Shown: positions 47,366 through 58,900 of the stretch, piece by piece
Layout: each line of letters begins with the position of its first letter
Numbering within the stretch: the first letter of the stretch is position 1
NCBI GenBank assembly: GCA_001632435.1
Contig: KV423978.1
Coordinates: 103,149 to 167,148 of the forward strand
Direction of reading: 5' to 3'
Length of the DNA: 64,000 nucleotides
Source: Calocera cornea HHB12733
Lineage: Eukaryota; Basidiomycota; Dacrymycetes; Dacrymycetales; Dacrymycetaceae
Translations under genes and position numbers: made by a program
Notes under the pieces: generated by a model
The model's database searches: none
What the model saw: only the letters and a program-made list of their open reading frames with translations
Told to the model about the DNA's origin: nothing

Positions 47366-48797
47366 ATGGACACCGAACTCTTGCTGGCTCTTGTGCTCTC
47401 CGCCCTTCCGCAGAACAATGTAGACCAAGAAGTTGTTTTGCGGGCGCTGATTGACTCGGGCGGTGATGTCGATCGAACCGTGGACCACTTACGTGAGACC
47501 TCCCGGAAACGGAGATATGAAGGTGATCTATGGGGGTGGTTAAATACCAGCAACAGTTCAAGCATGGCACCGAAAGAAGGCAAAGGGGCAGCCAGGGCAG
47601 AAGCCTCGGCGACATCTCCCCGAATATCCATTCTTTCGTCGCCTTCTTGGTCGAGTCGCATTGGAACTCGACGATCCCTGGCTCGATTGCGTCCTCTGAC
47701 GCTGGCCACGCCTGAACTCGTTAAGCTGCATACTCCTACGACATTAAGGACAGGCGTACTTCCATCAGAACTGGCATGCCGACTGTTCTACTACATGGCA
47801 GGAGACGCGAAATTTTGGCCCCGAAACACGTATTATCTGTTCGACAAACTCGTAACCTCCCCGCATCGTACCACGTTCTTCGTCCGATCGCTGCAGGAAG
47901 GCAGGGGCAATTCGGCAGATATGACCTCGTTCTGGTATGGTGCCGACTGTGCTGCGTGACAGTACCGTAGTTTATCTTTGTAGGTACAACGGCAAAGTCG
48001 TTCATGAGCCGAAGGAGTTTCCGTGGCTGTTAGAAGAAGCCTGTCGAGTTATCGAGCCTATCGTTCTGGAAGAGATGCAGAAGCGTCGCAGATATCCTCT
48101 GGAGTGGGGCGGACATCCTGCTTGGACAGCTTCCGTAGCAGCAGTAAACTGCTACGAGGGCATGAAAGAAGGTGTTGGCTATCATGCCGACGCTCTGACA
48201 TGTGGGCATCCTTCCGTCCAAGCTTGTTGCCGTCAGTTGAGCTGGACATTTGCTGCAGATCTTGGTCCCCATTGCACCATTGCCAGCTTGTCTCTGGGTT
48301 GTGAACGGCGCTTCCGTCTACGCGAGACTCTGTCACCCGATCCAGTCCGGGAACCACGCACATTCGACATTCCCCTGCCTCACAACTCCCTGCTCATCAT
48401 GCATCCGTTAACTCAGGAACGATTCAAGCATTCAATACCCCCGCAGACTAGACTAGACGTCTTCCGACCCCCACTTCCTGCTTTGCCTGGTGGAGACACA
48501 CGGGCGTACAATCAAAGAATCAACATTACATTTCGATTCTACCGTCCTGACTTCTGTGACCTGGCGCCGAACTGTGCATGCGGTTTACCCGCCATCTTAC
48601 GGCCGGACTTGAAGGGAAAGTATGCGGGCCGAATGGATCCGGACGACGAGTACCAGTACTTTTGGCAGTGCGATGCGGGCAAGGTCAACGAGGGAAAGGG
48701 ATGCGGATTGTGGCAGCTGATGGATTGGAAGGCGGAGAAGAGGGGGCCCATGTTGTGTGAAGAGACTAGGACGTGCAGAAACGACGCCCCATGCTAA
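47366..48797 (+). CDS. AlkB-like 2OG-Fe(II) dioxygenase with CUE-like N-terminus and GRF zinc finger
   Basis: Start at 47366; one intron removes the stop-containing stretch 47934-47981 and joins MTSFW to YNGKVVHEP. The N-terminus (LLLALVLSALPQNNVDQEVVLRALIDSGGDV) looks like a CUE/ubiquitin-binding helix bundle. The catalytic domain has NCYEGMKEGVGYHADALT (HxD metal site), SLSLGCERRFRLR, and HNSLLIMHPLTQERFKHSIP (distal His). RINITFRFYRPDF is the AlkB RxNxTxR motif. The C-terminus has CxCGLPAILR, then YFWQCDAGKVNEGKGCGLWQ, as in GRF-type zinc fingers. It is likely a DNA/RNA alkylation-damage demethylase of the ALKBH2/3 type. Activity and substrate are inferred. Confidence 0.88.
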
Positions 48798-49074
48798 TCC
48801 GAAAGCATTGTACCATGTGTGCGCGATCGACGTGGTCTTTTGGAACGCGTCCTGGTTAATGGGGACGTGTATATGCAAACCGGGTGGGAATGCCGAATGG
48901 GTTCGGCATCTGGTATGAGCCCTAAGCGTACATGAGCTGCGTCCAACGTGTGACTACATCGAAATGTCCTGTAAAACGAGGAGCAATGGTCTGAGAAGAG
49001 TTTCAGCAACAAGGCGTTGCCTGGTACCCAACATTTGCTGCCACCTGCGGACGGTTGACCATGGGCAGATTCAA
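48798..49074. other. Convergent intergenic spacer
   Basis: 277 bp between two convergent stops. No feature seen. Confidence 0.4.
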
Positions 49075-50811
49075 CTAGAGGGAGGCTGTGACCGTTTCGG
49101 GGATTGTTGAAACATCGGTGAGGGCGGGTATAGGCATATTCTCCGATGTTTCGGACGAACGTGACCTCGAATGAGAGGGTGAAGAGCGGATATCCGAGGT
49201 ACTGGGCGAAAGAAGACTTGTGCTCGATATTGGGAGTAGTGCTGCCGTCGTTATGCTTTCTCCAATCGGTTCAGTATCCATACTCGCGAGCCCAATTGAA
49301 CCTTCGCTGGTTGCGTAACTGGAAGAGCCCATCTCTGCAGAGTCCTGGGTAGGTCCGGACTGCGACTTCACCTCCAGAAGGGGTGTGAACAGTGTCCGAT
49401 TCGACATGTTGGATCGAGTAGGCAGTTCGATAGGCTGCGGGGGAGGTGCTACAGGAGTGATCGGGTTGGGTGCAGGGTTGGTAGAGGTCGAATGACTCGG
49501 CCCAGCTTCATTCGGTGTAGTGAGGGACATTTCGGCGGCTTCGGTTTCGCCCAATACCGGAATGGGAATCTCTGCAGCCGTGCTCCCTTGTATGGTCAAG
49601 ACCCCCAACCCCATGCCGGGTTCCTGGACATCAGACCCCAAAGCATCTTCCAACCCCAAATCCATTGCTGCCCAAGCTCGCATGCTCTTGTCCGCCCATG
49701 CTTCCAAAACGGTCCAACCCTTATACTCGCCATTCAGTCGCAGAGTCTGACCGCCGTCAGCACCGCCGTGGCCTCTCGCACCCCCACTGGGGTTGAAGAA
49801 GTAGCCTTCGTAACCCACGTTGTCGTCACTTCCGTCGCTCCCGCCATCGCTTTGCTGACCAGTCAATTCATATCCAATGCCGCCTTCCAGATCCTCGACA
49901 AAAGATGCTAGCCATGACGCCCATCCAGCCTCTCCTTCTCCTTGACGCAAGACCACCTTGGTGTCGAAATCGCGGCCAAAAACAATGACCTGCCCATAAG
50001 CGCCACCTTCTCCGGGATCCAGATCGACTCCCACGTAATTACCAGCACGATCTGTCACCAATGGCAACCAACCCCGACACGAGTACTCGTTCCTGATCCA
50101 GTTCGGCGGGACTGACCGCATTTGTGCTCGTAGTTGTTCGTTGGCGCCGGTTGATGGATCATGATCCACTTCACGCCAGAACGACCACTCTGCCAGAACG
50201 TCCTCCAAGGGTAGTAAGGTGAGTCCAAAAAATAGGCCCTCCGAGCAGCCGCTTGACGACTCAGGTTCTTGACCGTCCACGAGCAGATACGATTCCCGCA
50301 CAGCGGGGGGTAACGACATTCCGAGCTGATGTTCAACATAGGCCAATACATCAGGCTGGGCCCCGTAGTTGAGCGTGTCGCCTAATTCGGTGTACTCATT
50401 TGATAGCCAGGCTTGGAGTCGTGCCCATGTGTGTTGCAGTGATGGATACGATGGCCGAGGAGACGTGGGCGTTCGATGTAGTGGTAACAGGTGGCCCGCA
50501 CGCCTTGAGGAAAGAGGAGTTTGATCATCGGTCGGCACGCCGCCGCCAAAGGCTGTTCCAGATCTGTCCATTTTATCGGGGGATGGGCCTCCTTGGTCAT
50601 ATGTGTGTGGCTGCGGGGGGTATGTGAAAGGGAGGGGTGAGTCGGTGGAAGAACTCCGCGAGAACGAGTTGCGCATGTCTGGAGAATGCTGGGGGAGGGA
50701 AAAGGCGTCCCGGGTACTGGATAACGCCTGCTGCCGCCTGGCGCCACGTCCGGGAGAATCGCTGGAGCTGGAGGTGGAGAAGAAGGAGGATATTGCTTTG
50801 AAGAAGGCCAT
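49075..50811 (-). CDS. Smi1/Knr4-family cell-wall regulator
   Basis: Single exon, 578 aa from the ATG at 50811; upstream in-frame codons belong to a Pro-rich leader without a good start. The N-terminal 110 residues are Ser/Pro-rich and likely disordered. The SUKH/Knr4 core then runs from about residue 120: LQHTWARLQAWLSNEY, YGAQPDVLAYVEHQLG, LPPAVRESYLLVDGQE, GLFFGLTLLPLEDVLAEW and GWLPLVTDRAGNYVGVDLDP. The last 200 residues are Ser/Thr-rich and disordered. Yeast Knr4 tunes the cell-integrity and calcineurin pathways; the same role is inferred. The overall layout matches fungal Knr4. Confidence 0.9.
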   Translation of the reverse strand: MAFFKAISSFFSTSSSSDSPGRGARRQQALSSTRDAFSLPQHSPDMRNSFSRSSSTDSPLPFTYPPQPHTYDQGGPSPDKMDRSGTAFGGGVPTDDQTPLSSRRAGHLLPLHRTPTSPRPSYPSLQHTWARLQAWLSNEYTELGDTLNYGAQPDVLAYVEHQLGMSLPPAVRESYLLVDGQEPESSSGCSEGLFFGLTLLPLEDVLAEWSFWREVDHDPSTGANEQLRAQMRSVPPNWIRNEYSCRGWLPLVTDRAGNYVGVDLDPGEGGAYGQVIVFGRDFDTKVVLRQGEGEAGWASWLASFVEDLEGGIGYELTGQQSDGGSDGSDDNVGYEGYFFNPSGGARGHGGADGGQTLRLNGEYKGWTVLEAWADKSMRAWAAMDLGLEDALGSDVQEPGMGLGVLTIQGSTAAEIPIPVLGETEAAEMSLTTPNEAGPSHSTSTNPAPNPITPVAPPPQPIELPTRSNMSNRTLFTPLLEVKSQSGPTQDSAEMGSSSYATSEGSIGLASMDTEPIGESITTAALLPISSTSLLSPSTSDIRSSPSHSRSRSSETSENMPIPALTDVSTIPETVTASL

Positions 50812-51180
50812 CTGTCTTGAAGGCGCCGGCGATGCGCACGATCCAGGTGAGACACGCCGAGGATAGGGTGCGACGAGGGATGTGTGCAATTCGCCTTGCG
50901 CGCCCGGTAGACTGTCGGTGACAGGAGTACAGCCGGATATACGACGATGAGACCGAAGAGGCGGAGGTGGATGACGAGCGGAGAGAGGAGGGATGGGGTG
51001 TAGGCTGGCGCGCGCGTCCGGCGAGGGCAGCCTGGCGGTCCTTCTCACGCGTCATGAATCGCGGACGGAACCAGACACCATATGCAGCCCACGTATAGTA
51101 TAACGTAACTGTGCGTTCCATTCCTCGTCCATAGTCTTTGTCGACATGCTATACGGGATACGGCGGTATGCATTTCTAAG

Positions 51181-51219
<39 letters not shown>
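51181..51219 (+). repeat. Poly-C homopolymer tract
   Basis: An uninterrupted run of about 38 cytosines starts just after AAG at 51180. It lies about 70 bp downstream of the CoA-transferase stop and 370 bp upstream of the Knr4-like start. Its exact length is probably uncertain because of sequencing limits. Confidence 0.9.
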
Positions 51220-51224
<5 letters not shown>

Positions 51225-51285
51225 CCTCGCAGTCAATGGAGAAAGCACAGCATCCACATGCTCTCCTAGTTACGGTCCCCATTCT

Positions 51286-53665
51286 CTATGCAACATCTGG
51301 GCCAATCTTGAACTCGCACCCAGTCTTCGCTTTTACCTCATCAAGCGTTACCCCTTCCGCCAGCTCGAGCAGCGTCAATCCACCCTCCTGGCGGTTTACC
51401 TCAAACACACACTGCATAGAAATTCGTCATCTGTCTCATTCATCCAATGGGATGCGATCTCGCGTACCAGATCCGTAATGATCCTGCTTACGCAGCCTGC
51501 GCCGGTCAAAGGCAGGTCGCATTCAGCTAGGATCTTCGGGGAACCGTCCTTGGCTGTACGTGCACGGAGTCGTCGGTCAACTTTAGCTCCACTGACTCTC
51601 TCAATTCACACTCACCTGTATGATCCATCACAACAACCACTTTGGTACCATCGGGATTCGAAACGAGATCCATCGCTCCACCCATGCCTGTCCATAGTGA
51701 ATACGCCGAAAACAGCGGCGCTAAAGTTTGAACTAACCCTTGACCATCTTTCCTGGTATCATGTAGTTTGCTATGTCACCGTTCTGGGAGACTTGCATGG
51801 CCTGAAATAGTGGGCTGCGTCAGATTGAATTCGATGGAGTCATTGCCCTCCTACCCCCAACATGGACACATCAATGTGTCCGCCTCGGATCATAGCGAAA
51901 GACTCAGTGGAATCTGCTGACAGTTAGACTTGGCGAATGGCAAACAATGCTTCTTACCGAATACGGAAGCCCCAGGTAGGAGGGTGACTGGATTGATGGT
52001 CAAAGTTTTAGCGCGAGGCGATCAATCGAGGCAATGGCGCGCACCGGTTTCTTTCCCAGCATTGATAATGTCTGCATCCAACGTCTCTTCAGTCGGGTAA
52101 GGGCCCATACCTGCAGGAGGATAGCTGTCAAGCAGAGGTGTCTGCCTCGTGCACTGCTGGTACGTACCGAGAATACCATTTTCACTTTGCAGCCAAACGG
52201 AGACGCCTGGAGGAAGATGCCCAGGCACAAGAGTCGGCATGCCAACGCCAAGATTGACGTAGTCGCCATTCTTTACTTCCTTAGCCGCTCGACTGACGAT
52301 TCGGTCACGCCGCTGCTGCGCTGCTGATGATTCTTGAGCGGGCGTGCTCGGCGTAGATCCAGTCGAGGATACAGATGGTGACAGCGTGGTGAATTCGATC
52401 TGCTTCGGAGTAGTACACTGTATAATGCGGTTGACATAAATACCAGGCAAGTCTAGAAGCGAATGAGAAGGATAAGATGCAGGCTGATCGAACTTACGAA
52501 TGGCATTTGGATCCAGGGAGCCAATGGGAACAATATGCTCGGCCTGCGGCAACGAATATCCATAGGTTGCTTCGGTTACACCAATGATGCACGTACCTCT
52601 ACTATGGTGAGCTTCGCATTTCTCGCCATAACGCTGCTGAAATTGTTGGCTGTGTAGCTTGGACCCAAACTAAGTAACGGCAAAATTATGCGGGCGGCGG
52701 GCGAAAATTACTCACCGGAAGACACAGTTGCCAGACTCATCCGCTTTCCAGACATGGACGAATGCTACATCACCAGCCAATGCAGTTTCCATGATGTACT
52801 TCTTGCCGTTGAACTCTCGAGATTCTCGCTTACGCCCTTCTTCCAGGACCCCATCATTGAAACCACCGGCTTTGTATCGCATGGGAATGGTTCCGTATTC
52901 AACAGCAGTGGAGGCTCCGGTTGGTGTGTAAAAGGCGGGAATACCAGCCGCATGGGCTCTCAAGCGCTCGGCAATCGTGCCTGTCAAGCATCAGCAGGGC
53001 GCTCGAACAAGGCAGGACGTTTCAACCTTGAGGAGTGAGCTCCAATCCGACCTTGCCGGCCAGGTATAGGGATTCAAAGTGCTTGTTCCTACAGCAAGCT
53101 CAGACAAAGTCTGTCAGGCAAGTCATTCTCTCTCACGTCCCAATATAAGATGCGATCATCTTGCTGATCTGACCGGTATGTAGCAGGAGGCCTGTAACAC
53201 ATCAGCCTCTGGACACGTAGGCAGCTGCGAGACTCACCCAGACCCCTTTTGCCAACCCCGGCATTGTTAGAGACAGCGGTGAGATCTGTGACTTCGGGTC
53301 TACGCGAAAGAGCTTCTATCAGAGTATCTATACGTTATGGTAAAGGTCAGGCGGTCAAGCGAACTTCATTTTGGAGACCATACCCGGCGTTCCACATAGA
53401 CCAAAGCCTGACAACAGTCAGTACTGGTCAGCGATGCGTGCGAGGGACTCCTCACCTCCGCTTAGCAGGATCTGGCCGGACTTGACGTCTTTGATGGCAT
53501 CGTCAACGCTGTCCCAGACTTTGGAGGCCTTTGGAACAGCGAGTTCGACGGGCGTGCTGTAATGACGGACGCCCTACATGGCAGATGAGCGGACAGAAAG
53601 CCAGTGCTCCTCCGATGACTTACCGGCACGATAGCGAGCCTACGTAAAGCCACTCGACTGAGCAT
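51286..53665 (-). CDS. Succinyl-CoA:3-ketoacid CoA-transferase (SCOT)
   Basis: A gene with many short introns. The N-terminus [14 protein letters not shown] is a mitochondrial presequence; the next exon reads [20 protein letters not shown]. Subunit-A-like half: [25 protein letters not shown] and [13 protein letters not shown]. Then [14 protein letters not shown] and [20 protein letters not shown]. Subunit-B-like half: [30 protein letters not shown] (catalytic Glu), then [18 protein letters not shown] and the exon [17 protein letters not shown]. The C-terminus is [20 protein letters not shown]. It transfers CoA between succinyl-CoA and acetoacetate in mitochondria. The linker between halves is Ser/Thr-rich. 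Confidence 0.93.
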
Positions 53666-54060
53666 GGTGCCAACACGGTAGGATGGGGACAAGGAACGCT
53701 GTGAGCACGACCAGCTTCCAATAAAGACCGGATGCCGCCCTGCTGGGCCGGGTCAACGTTGTCCCGATCACAGGGCGTCCGTGGTGGACCCGATGCGCGC
53801 CCCAGTGCGGGGAAGCGCGCCGGTGATCAACCATTTCGCGGACAAGCCAATTTGCGTCCGCCGGAAGGCAGACCCGGAGAAGAGGAAGTGGGCAGCCGTG
53901 GGCAGATATAGTCGCACGCGGAAGCAGCAAGAGTCTAGAGCGGAAGTAGACCTATTCCGCTGGATTTACACCCTATAGGGGCAAAGGAAATGGAAGCAGC
54001 TTGCTTCCGGTAAATCCAGCCTGGAGCAAAGGGTCTGGAGGAACATTGGCTCTGGGATGC
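53666..54060. other. Upstream region of SCOT gene with small 18-nt motif cluster
   Basis: Promoter-proximal GC-rich sequence up to about 53900, then a few array-like units in GCGGAAG orientation (53918-53960). A short palindrome follows: CTGGATTTAC at 53962 and GTAAATCCAG at 54011. Confidence 0.5.
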
Positions 54061-55007
54061 TGAAAGGACCTCCAGATAGGACCTCACTGATAGTGATCCA
54101 ATTGGTAGTATTGCCCTTGAGTACTGTTAAGACTGAGCTGTACCTCAAGATGTTGCTATACAGCACTAGGAGTAGGGTTAAGACAGAGAAAGAGGTAACT
54201 TCTCTAATACCCCAATGGCATCAGTTTAAGTTTTCATTGCAGATGCCCTGTCCATCTCCAATGCCCTGCCCAGACTGGCACTCTGTACCCACTCAGTTCT
54301 CTCTTTTGCTCTGCAACATCATGACAGCCATCTTACTTGTGTGAGGGCACACAGTCTAGCAAGGCTGCTGACTAAACCCAACTGAGTTGAAGAGACCAAA
54401 GACAAGGGATTCAGAGGAGGTTGTGGCTTGGAGTATCCAATAACTAACCAATCATACCCTTTGTACGTCCAACTAGGAGATATGTGGGATGTCAAAGGTA
54501 GTTCAAATGAAGCAAGCAGAGCTCAGAGAGAGTTCAGAAGGTTGGAGTGGGAGGACAGATGTGATGACTAGGCTTTCTCACAAGACTATGGAGATTCCTC
54601 AGGGACCAGATTTAAGGAGAAGCTACCAAAGGTACCAAAGGTTATATACAAAAAGAGTGAACATAGCCTCAGCTTCTCCCAAACACTCCGAAGTGAGCCC
54701 CAACACTGCCTGAAGCACTGCCAATAACAGCATTACTCATCTGAACACAGCCAAGTACTGCCCTGCACAGCCAAAGGGTCACAGCCTTGCTTACCCTTAC
54801 CTAATCCTGTGCCGATGTATCCAAAGTTGGTATTTGGTAGACTGAAGATGTTGTCTGAAAGCCAAATATGTCAAAAGTAGTTGAATACCTGTAAACCTGC
54901 AAATAATAGCCAAAGTTGGGGTGAAGTTGGTGTCCCCTGACAAATTGAGTCTGGAATTGCTGTAGTGCCCTGACAGTGTGCTGGATATGGGATACAGGTA
55001 CCTTACA
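54061..55007 (-). mobile_element. Relic LTR (reverse) split by a second LTR
   Basis: It starts TGAAAGGACC like the reverse solo LTR at 33243 and, after an interruption, ends CCTTACA. It shares the internal TACTGTTAAGACTG word with that LTR. It is diverged, and no target duplication is evident. Confidence 0.6.
54340..54975 (+). mobile_element. LTR related to the 34155-34633 family, nested
   Basis: It runs from TGTGAGGGCACACAG to TGCCCTGACA, 636 bp, longer than the 479-bp relative. Flanking 5-mers (ACTTG and GTGTG) do not match, so it may be old or rearranged. Confidence 0.65.
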
Positions 55008-55184
55008 GGCATCTGATTCCCCCAGAAGTCCTTGCTCTTTTCTGGGATAAACTATGTATTGTGGTTTGTGGTGACAGAGACCTTACATGTTTAAAGTAAT
55101 GAGCATGTGAGGCTGTGCAGATAACCTGCTCCCTGATGGACCATGTTATCCCATTTCCATCCACAGGGTAGTTTTCCTGTGATA

Positions 55185-55550
55185 TTCTTTACTTCTGCTT
55201 TTGCTTCCTTCACAACAAGACTGTGTATTGGAGGCAAATATTGTAGTGGAACCACATACCTTAGTGGAGGGAAATAAGTGCATGCAAGCAAGCACCCTTG
55301 TGGAGGAAATTTGCTTAGCCAAAAAAAAAGAAGAAAACAGATGCAAGGACAATGGGGGAAGCAAATACCTCCATGGAAGCAGAAATTCTGACAGAAACAA
55401 GTCCTGTGGCAGGGGCAAATGTTTTGTGCAGGCAAATTAGAGGTACTGTAGCGGAATTAGATTCCTCAGCGGAGGCAAGCCATGGGAGCAAACCTCCGGT
55501 GGACGCCCAAATCACACGGCGGAGGCAAACACCAGAGCAATGGCCTAAAT
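55185..55550 (-). repeat. 18-nt-period array, block A5
   Basis: Units on the plus strand include GGGGAAGCAAATACCTCC, GTGGAGGAAATTTGC, GCGGAGGCAAGCC and GCGGAGGCAAACACC. Spacing is near 18 nt but with more indels than A3. Orientation is the reverse of A1-A3. Confidence 0.75.
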
Positions 55551-55865
55551 ACTTCTAGACCCCAAACCCCTTGCAAGGGGCGTGCAGCTCGTTGACGTCA
55601 TGTTAAGGGCCAGTACTTACGGCCAAAATCCTCGATGTCCGCGAAGTCCAGTGCCGCCACAATAATGGGCCTCATACCTCGGCCTTATCACATGCAAACA
55701 TCGCCGCTACATGATGATTACGCAGCGAATGTGTAGATCGCCGGCTAACTGAAGCATACGCCACGCAGACACAGTTGTGTAGTTGAAACAGCCGATACTG
55801 TTGCCCAGTCCTGCTTGCCCAGTCCTGCTGTACAGTCTGATTCACTTCAGGCGATCTGATATCAT

Positions 55866-55940
55866 AAGAGAATGTCTAAAGTCATGAACCAAGAGAATGT
55901 CTAAAGTCATGAACCAAGAGAATGTCTAAAGTCATGAACC
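55866..55940 (+). repeat. 25-bp tandem repeat, three copies
   Basis: The unit AAGAGAATGTCTAAAGTCAT plus GAACC occurs three times in a row without change. It lies just outside the 3' end of the large Ser-rich gene. Confidence 0.9.
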
Positions 55941-55994
55941 GCTCGAGTTCACTGCGTTCCATGTGTGCTGAAGCAGAAATGTTAGCACCGTAAC

Positions 55995-58900
55995 TTAAAT
56001 GCAAGATTGTGTGCTGACCTCAAGCTGCTCTTCCATCGTCCAATGCTTGGACTCAGACGATATTACGCTCGGGTTATGTTGATGAGATATAACTTCACTC
56101 AGTCCGCCACGAGCGGCGGTTGTCCGCTGCGGGTGTTCGACGTCTGATGTCATTCCAGTGCCGGTGGCGGGTCCACTGGGGACTGAAAACTGCCCAGCGA
56201 AAAAGGGCGAGGTTGGATCGTTTGGAACGATATTGAAAGATCCCGATTCCAGGCCACGAGATATATTCTCGATCAGCGAGGAAATTTGTGCAGTCGAGCT
56301 GAAGTAAACCTGCAGGTTTGTAAGCACAACGGTGTCAAGCAGTGTGAACCAGAGTTCTTACTTTGGTCTCAGGCCTCGGCTGGGCGGAAAACGGTGCAGG
56401 GCGTCTACGGGAAGGAATTGAAATGGAGCTCCCCCTTGAGGACTCATTTCGCTTGTGTCCTCGAACGAAGAGCTGCACTGCTTCATCCCTTGACGGCGGG
56501 ACCGCTGAAAAGTCAGAACCAAACGATGATCGGTCGTCTTCATCATTTTCATCAGAAATACCAGCACGTAGGCCATCGACGACCGACTGCCAATGACCAA
56601 TTAGAATCCTCATGTCGTCACCTTAAGTGAAACATTAACTTACCCAAATCACCTGTCCGTTTGAGAGTTCAAGGACCTCGAACCCAGCATCTCGGGGAAT
56701 GTTTGTATCGGGGAAGTCTCCTCCAGAAACGTGCGCTGCTCGAAAACTCCTTCGCGAGTAGTCCCTGAAATCCAAATGAACAAGACAAAGACACCTGTGA
56801 TGCATTCGCTTACCCAGACGGAATACTCCCAGTCACACCGGAGTCCCTGAGCCTCACCGGGCTTGCGCTGTGGTCCAGAGATGGTACGGGCGGCAAAGGA
56901 TCGCCAACCACCATCTTGCTGGAGAACCTGTTAGGAGGCGGCGTGGGCGCACGATCGCGGATAGACCGGGTTATAGATATGTTGGACGAGGAGCTGCCCA
57001 ATCTGGAATGGCCGGCAATCGACTTCCTCACAGCGGCTATCTGCTCCGCAGAGAGCATGCCATTCTCCGGGAAGATAAGCGTTCTGCGGATGATTTGGTT
57101 GCGTCCATCCAAGGAATAGGACGGCGACACATCCAATAGCGTATTTTGCTTTGAAGGGCCTGCATTCCGATATAGTGGCTGTCGTCCAAACTGCGTAGCG
57201 GTGCCGTCCAGGTTCTGCGTCCTTATGTCGGGCAACATTTGGGGGTCCTCTGTGTGGTCCATACGATTAAAGGATGTTGTGGCCAGTATTTCTCGTGCAC
57301 CAACAACCTCCTTCCCCGCCGAGCTGCCTGGCATCCCATCGACGGTATGCGTAGGCGGAGCGGAGTTATGACGCGTCGGACCGCCAGGCGACGATAGACT
57401 TGGCTTTGGATCAGATAGGTAAAGTCCACCACTCCCGCCGGAAGAGGACACTTTATTTGTGGCCGGCGTGGAGAGGGATGATGATAGCAGTCGCTGGGCA
57501 TTCTGCTGTTGTTGGGCAAACGATGGCGACTGTGGCGAACGCCCCGCAGTCGTTGATGGAGGAGATATTTCCGAGCCAGAGTCCTGTTCCCGCTTACTTC
57601 GTCGAAGTCGAGCCATGAAGCCTTTCAGACCGATTTGCCCAGTAGGAGGGGGGGACACCAAACCCGACGACCCTTTCCAATCATCCCTGTCACTAGCATT
57701 GGCATACTGAGGGCTGGTCATAGCCGCACGAGAGTTGACTGGGAGAGGGGGAGTCTTGGGAGAAGTTCGGAAGTGATCTTCATCAGACGAAACGGGCGGC
57801 TTGGCCTTGACAGAATTGCGAAGACGTCGCAACAGCCCAACGGGTTTGTCCTGCTGAGATATCGAGGTCATAGACGGTGACAAGGGTAGTCCAGGATGGT
57901 CATTTGAGGTGCTGCTCGACAAAAGCTGGGGATTGCCGATGTGCTGAGGATTGATACGCTTAAAAGGCCTCCGGGCTCCGGAATTTTTTTCGGCCAGTTT
58001 CGGTAGAGAAGGGCTCTTCTTCAAGAAAGCCGTAGCCGCTGCGGTCTGGCGCTCAACATCTCTGAGAAGCTCCGGGTCATCAGGGCGCGGACGAGCATGT
58101 GGCGGCGTGGCTAGTCTAGCGTTTCCGAGGGAAGTAGGATCCAGCATAAGTGGAGGGGTAGCAAGCCTGGCCGACTGCATGGGTCCGGCGTCACCATGCT
58201 TGATCGCGGACGCATGCTCCGCAAGTCCTTCATGTGTACTTGTAATACCCTGCACATCTGATATGGTTGTGCTTGGAGGCTCCGTAGGACCGGTGGTCGC
58301 TGTACCAAAAGGTCCAGAGGGAGTTTGCGAAATCGGAAGGCTTTCCAGCACAGAGGCGAGGAGTGCATCAGCTCTCGACAGCTTTGTGGCTGGAGTCGAA
58401 GCCGGGGAGATGAAACGGGAAGGAGAAGACACAGGGGAAAACGGATTTGGAGCGTGCTGCGCCCGTTTGGGTGTGACAGTGGACTCAGTCGCCATGCCAG
58501 CCTGCCAGAATCAGTCAGTGCTACTCTCGCACAACCCGCAGAGCATCTCACCTCCGTATCTTCTCCACTAAATGCTGACCGTACAGAGTACGGCGTGGAA
58601 GACCGACGCTGCCGTCGATTGTCCGCTGCTCCGTGGGAAGGGAGAGGACTCGCCTGGTTGGCATCTAGAGATTGCAACAGTCTGGCTTGAAGGGCATAAA
58701 CTTCTTGCGGCGTGATTCCGAGGGTCTTCAGGGCTTCCTCATAGTCGACGGTGCTGAGAGAGCGGGCAGCAATATGGATGTCGTTATCGATTGCAGTTGC
58801 TTTGCCACCGGGAATCCCTGCGTCCCAACGACTGGGGAAGTCACCTTGGAAGCTGTTCAACAATGCTCGCTTTTCTTGCCGAGCGGCGAGCAGGTTGTCC

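Noticed and set aside
54335..54980. Target duplication at the nested LTR 54340-54975
   Set aside because: The flanking five bases ACTTG and GTGTG differ; only the LTR ends are supported.
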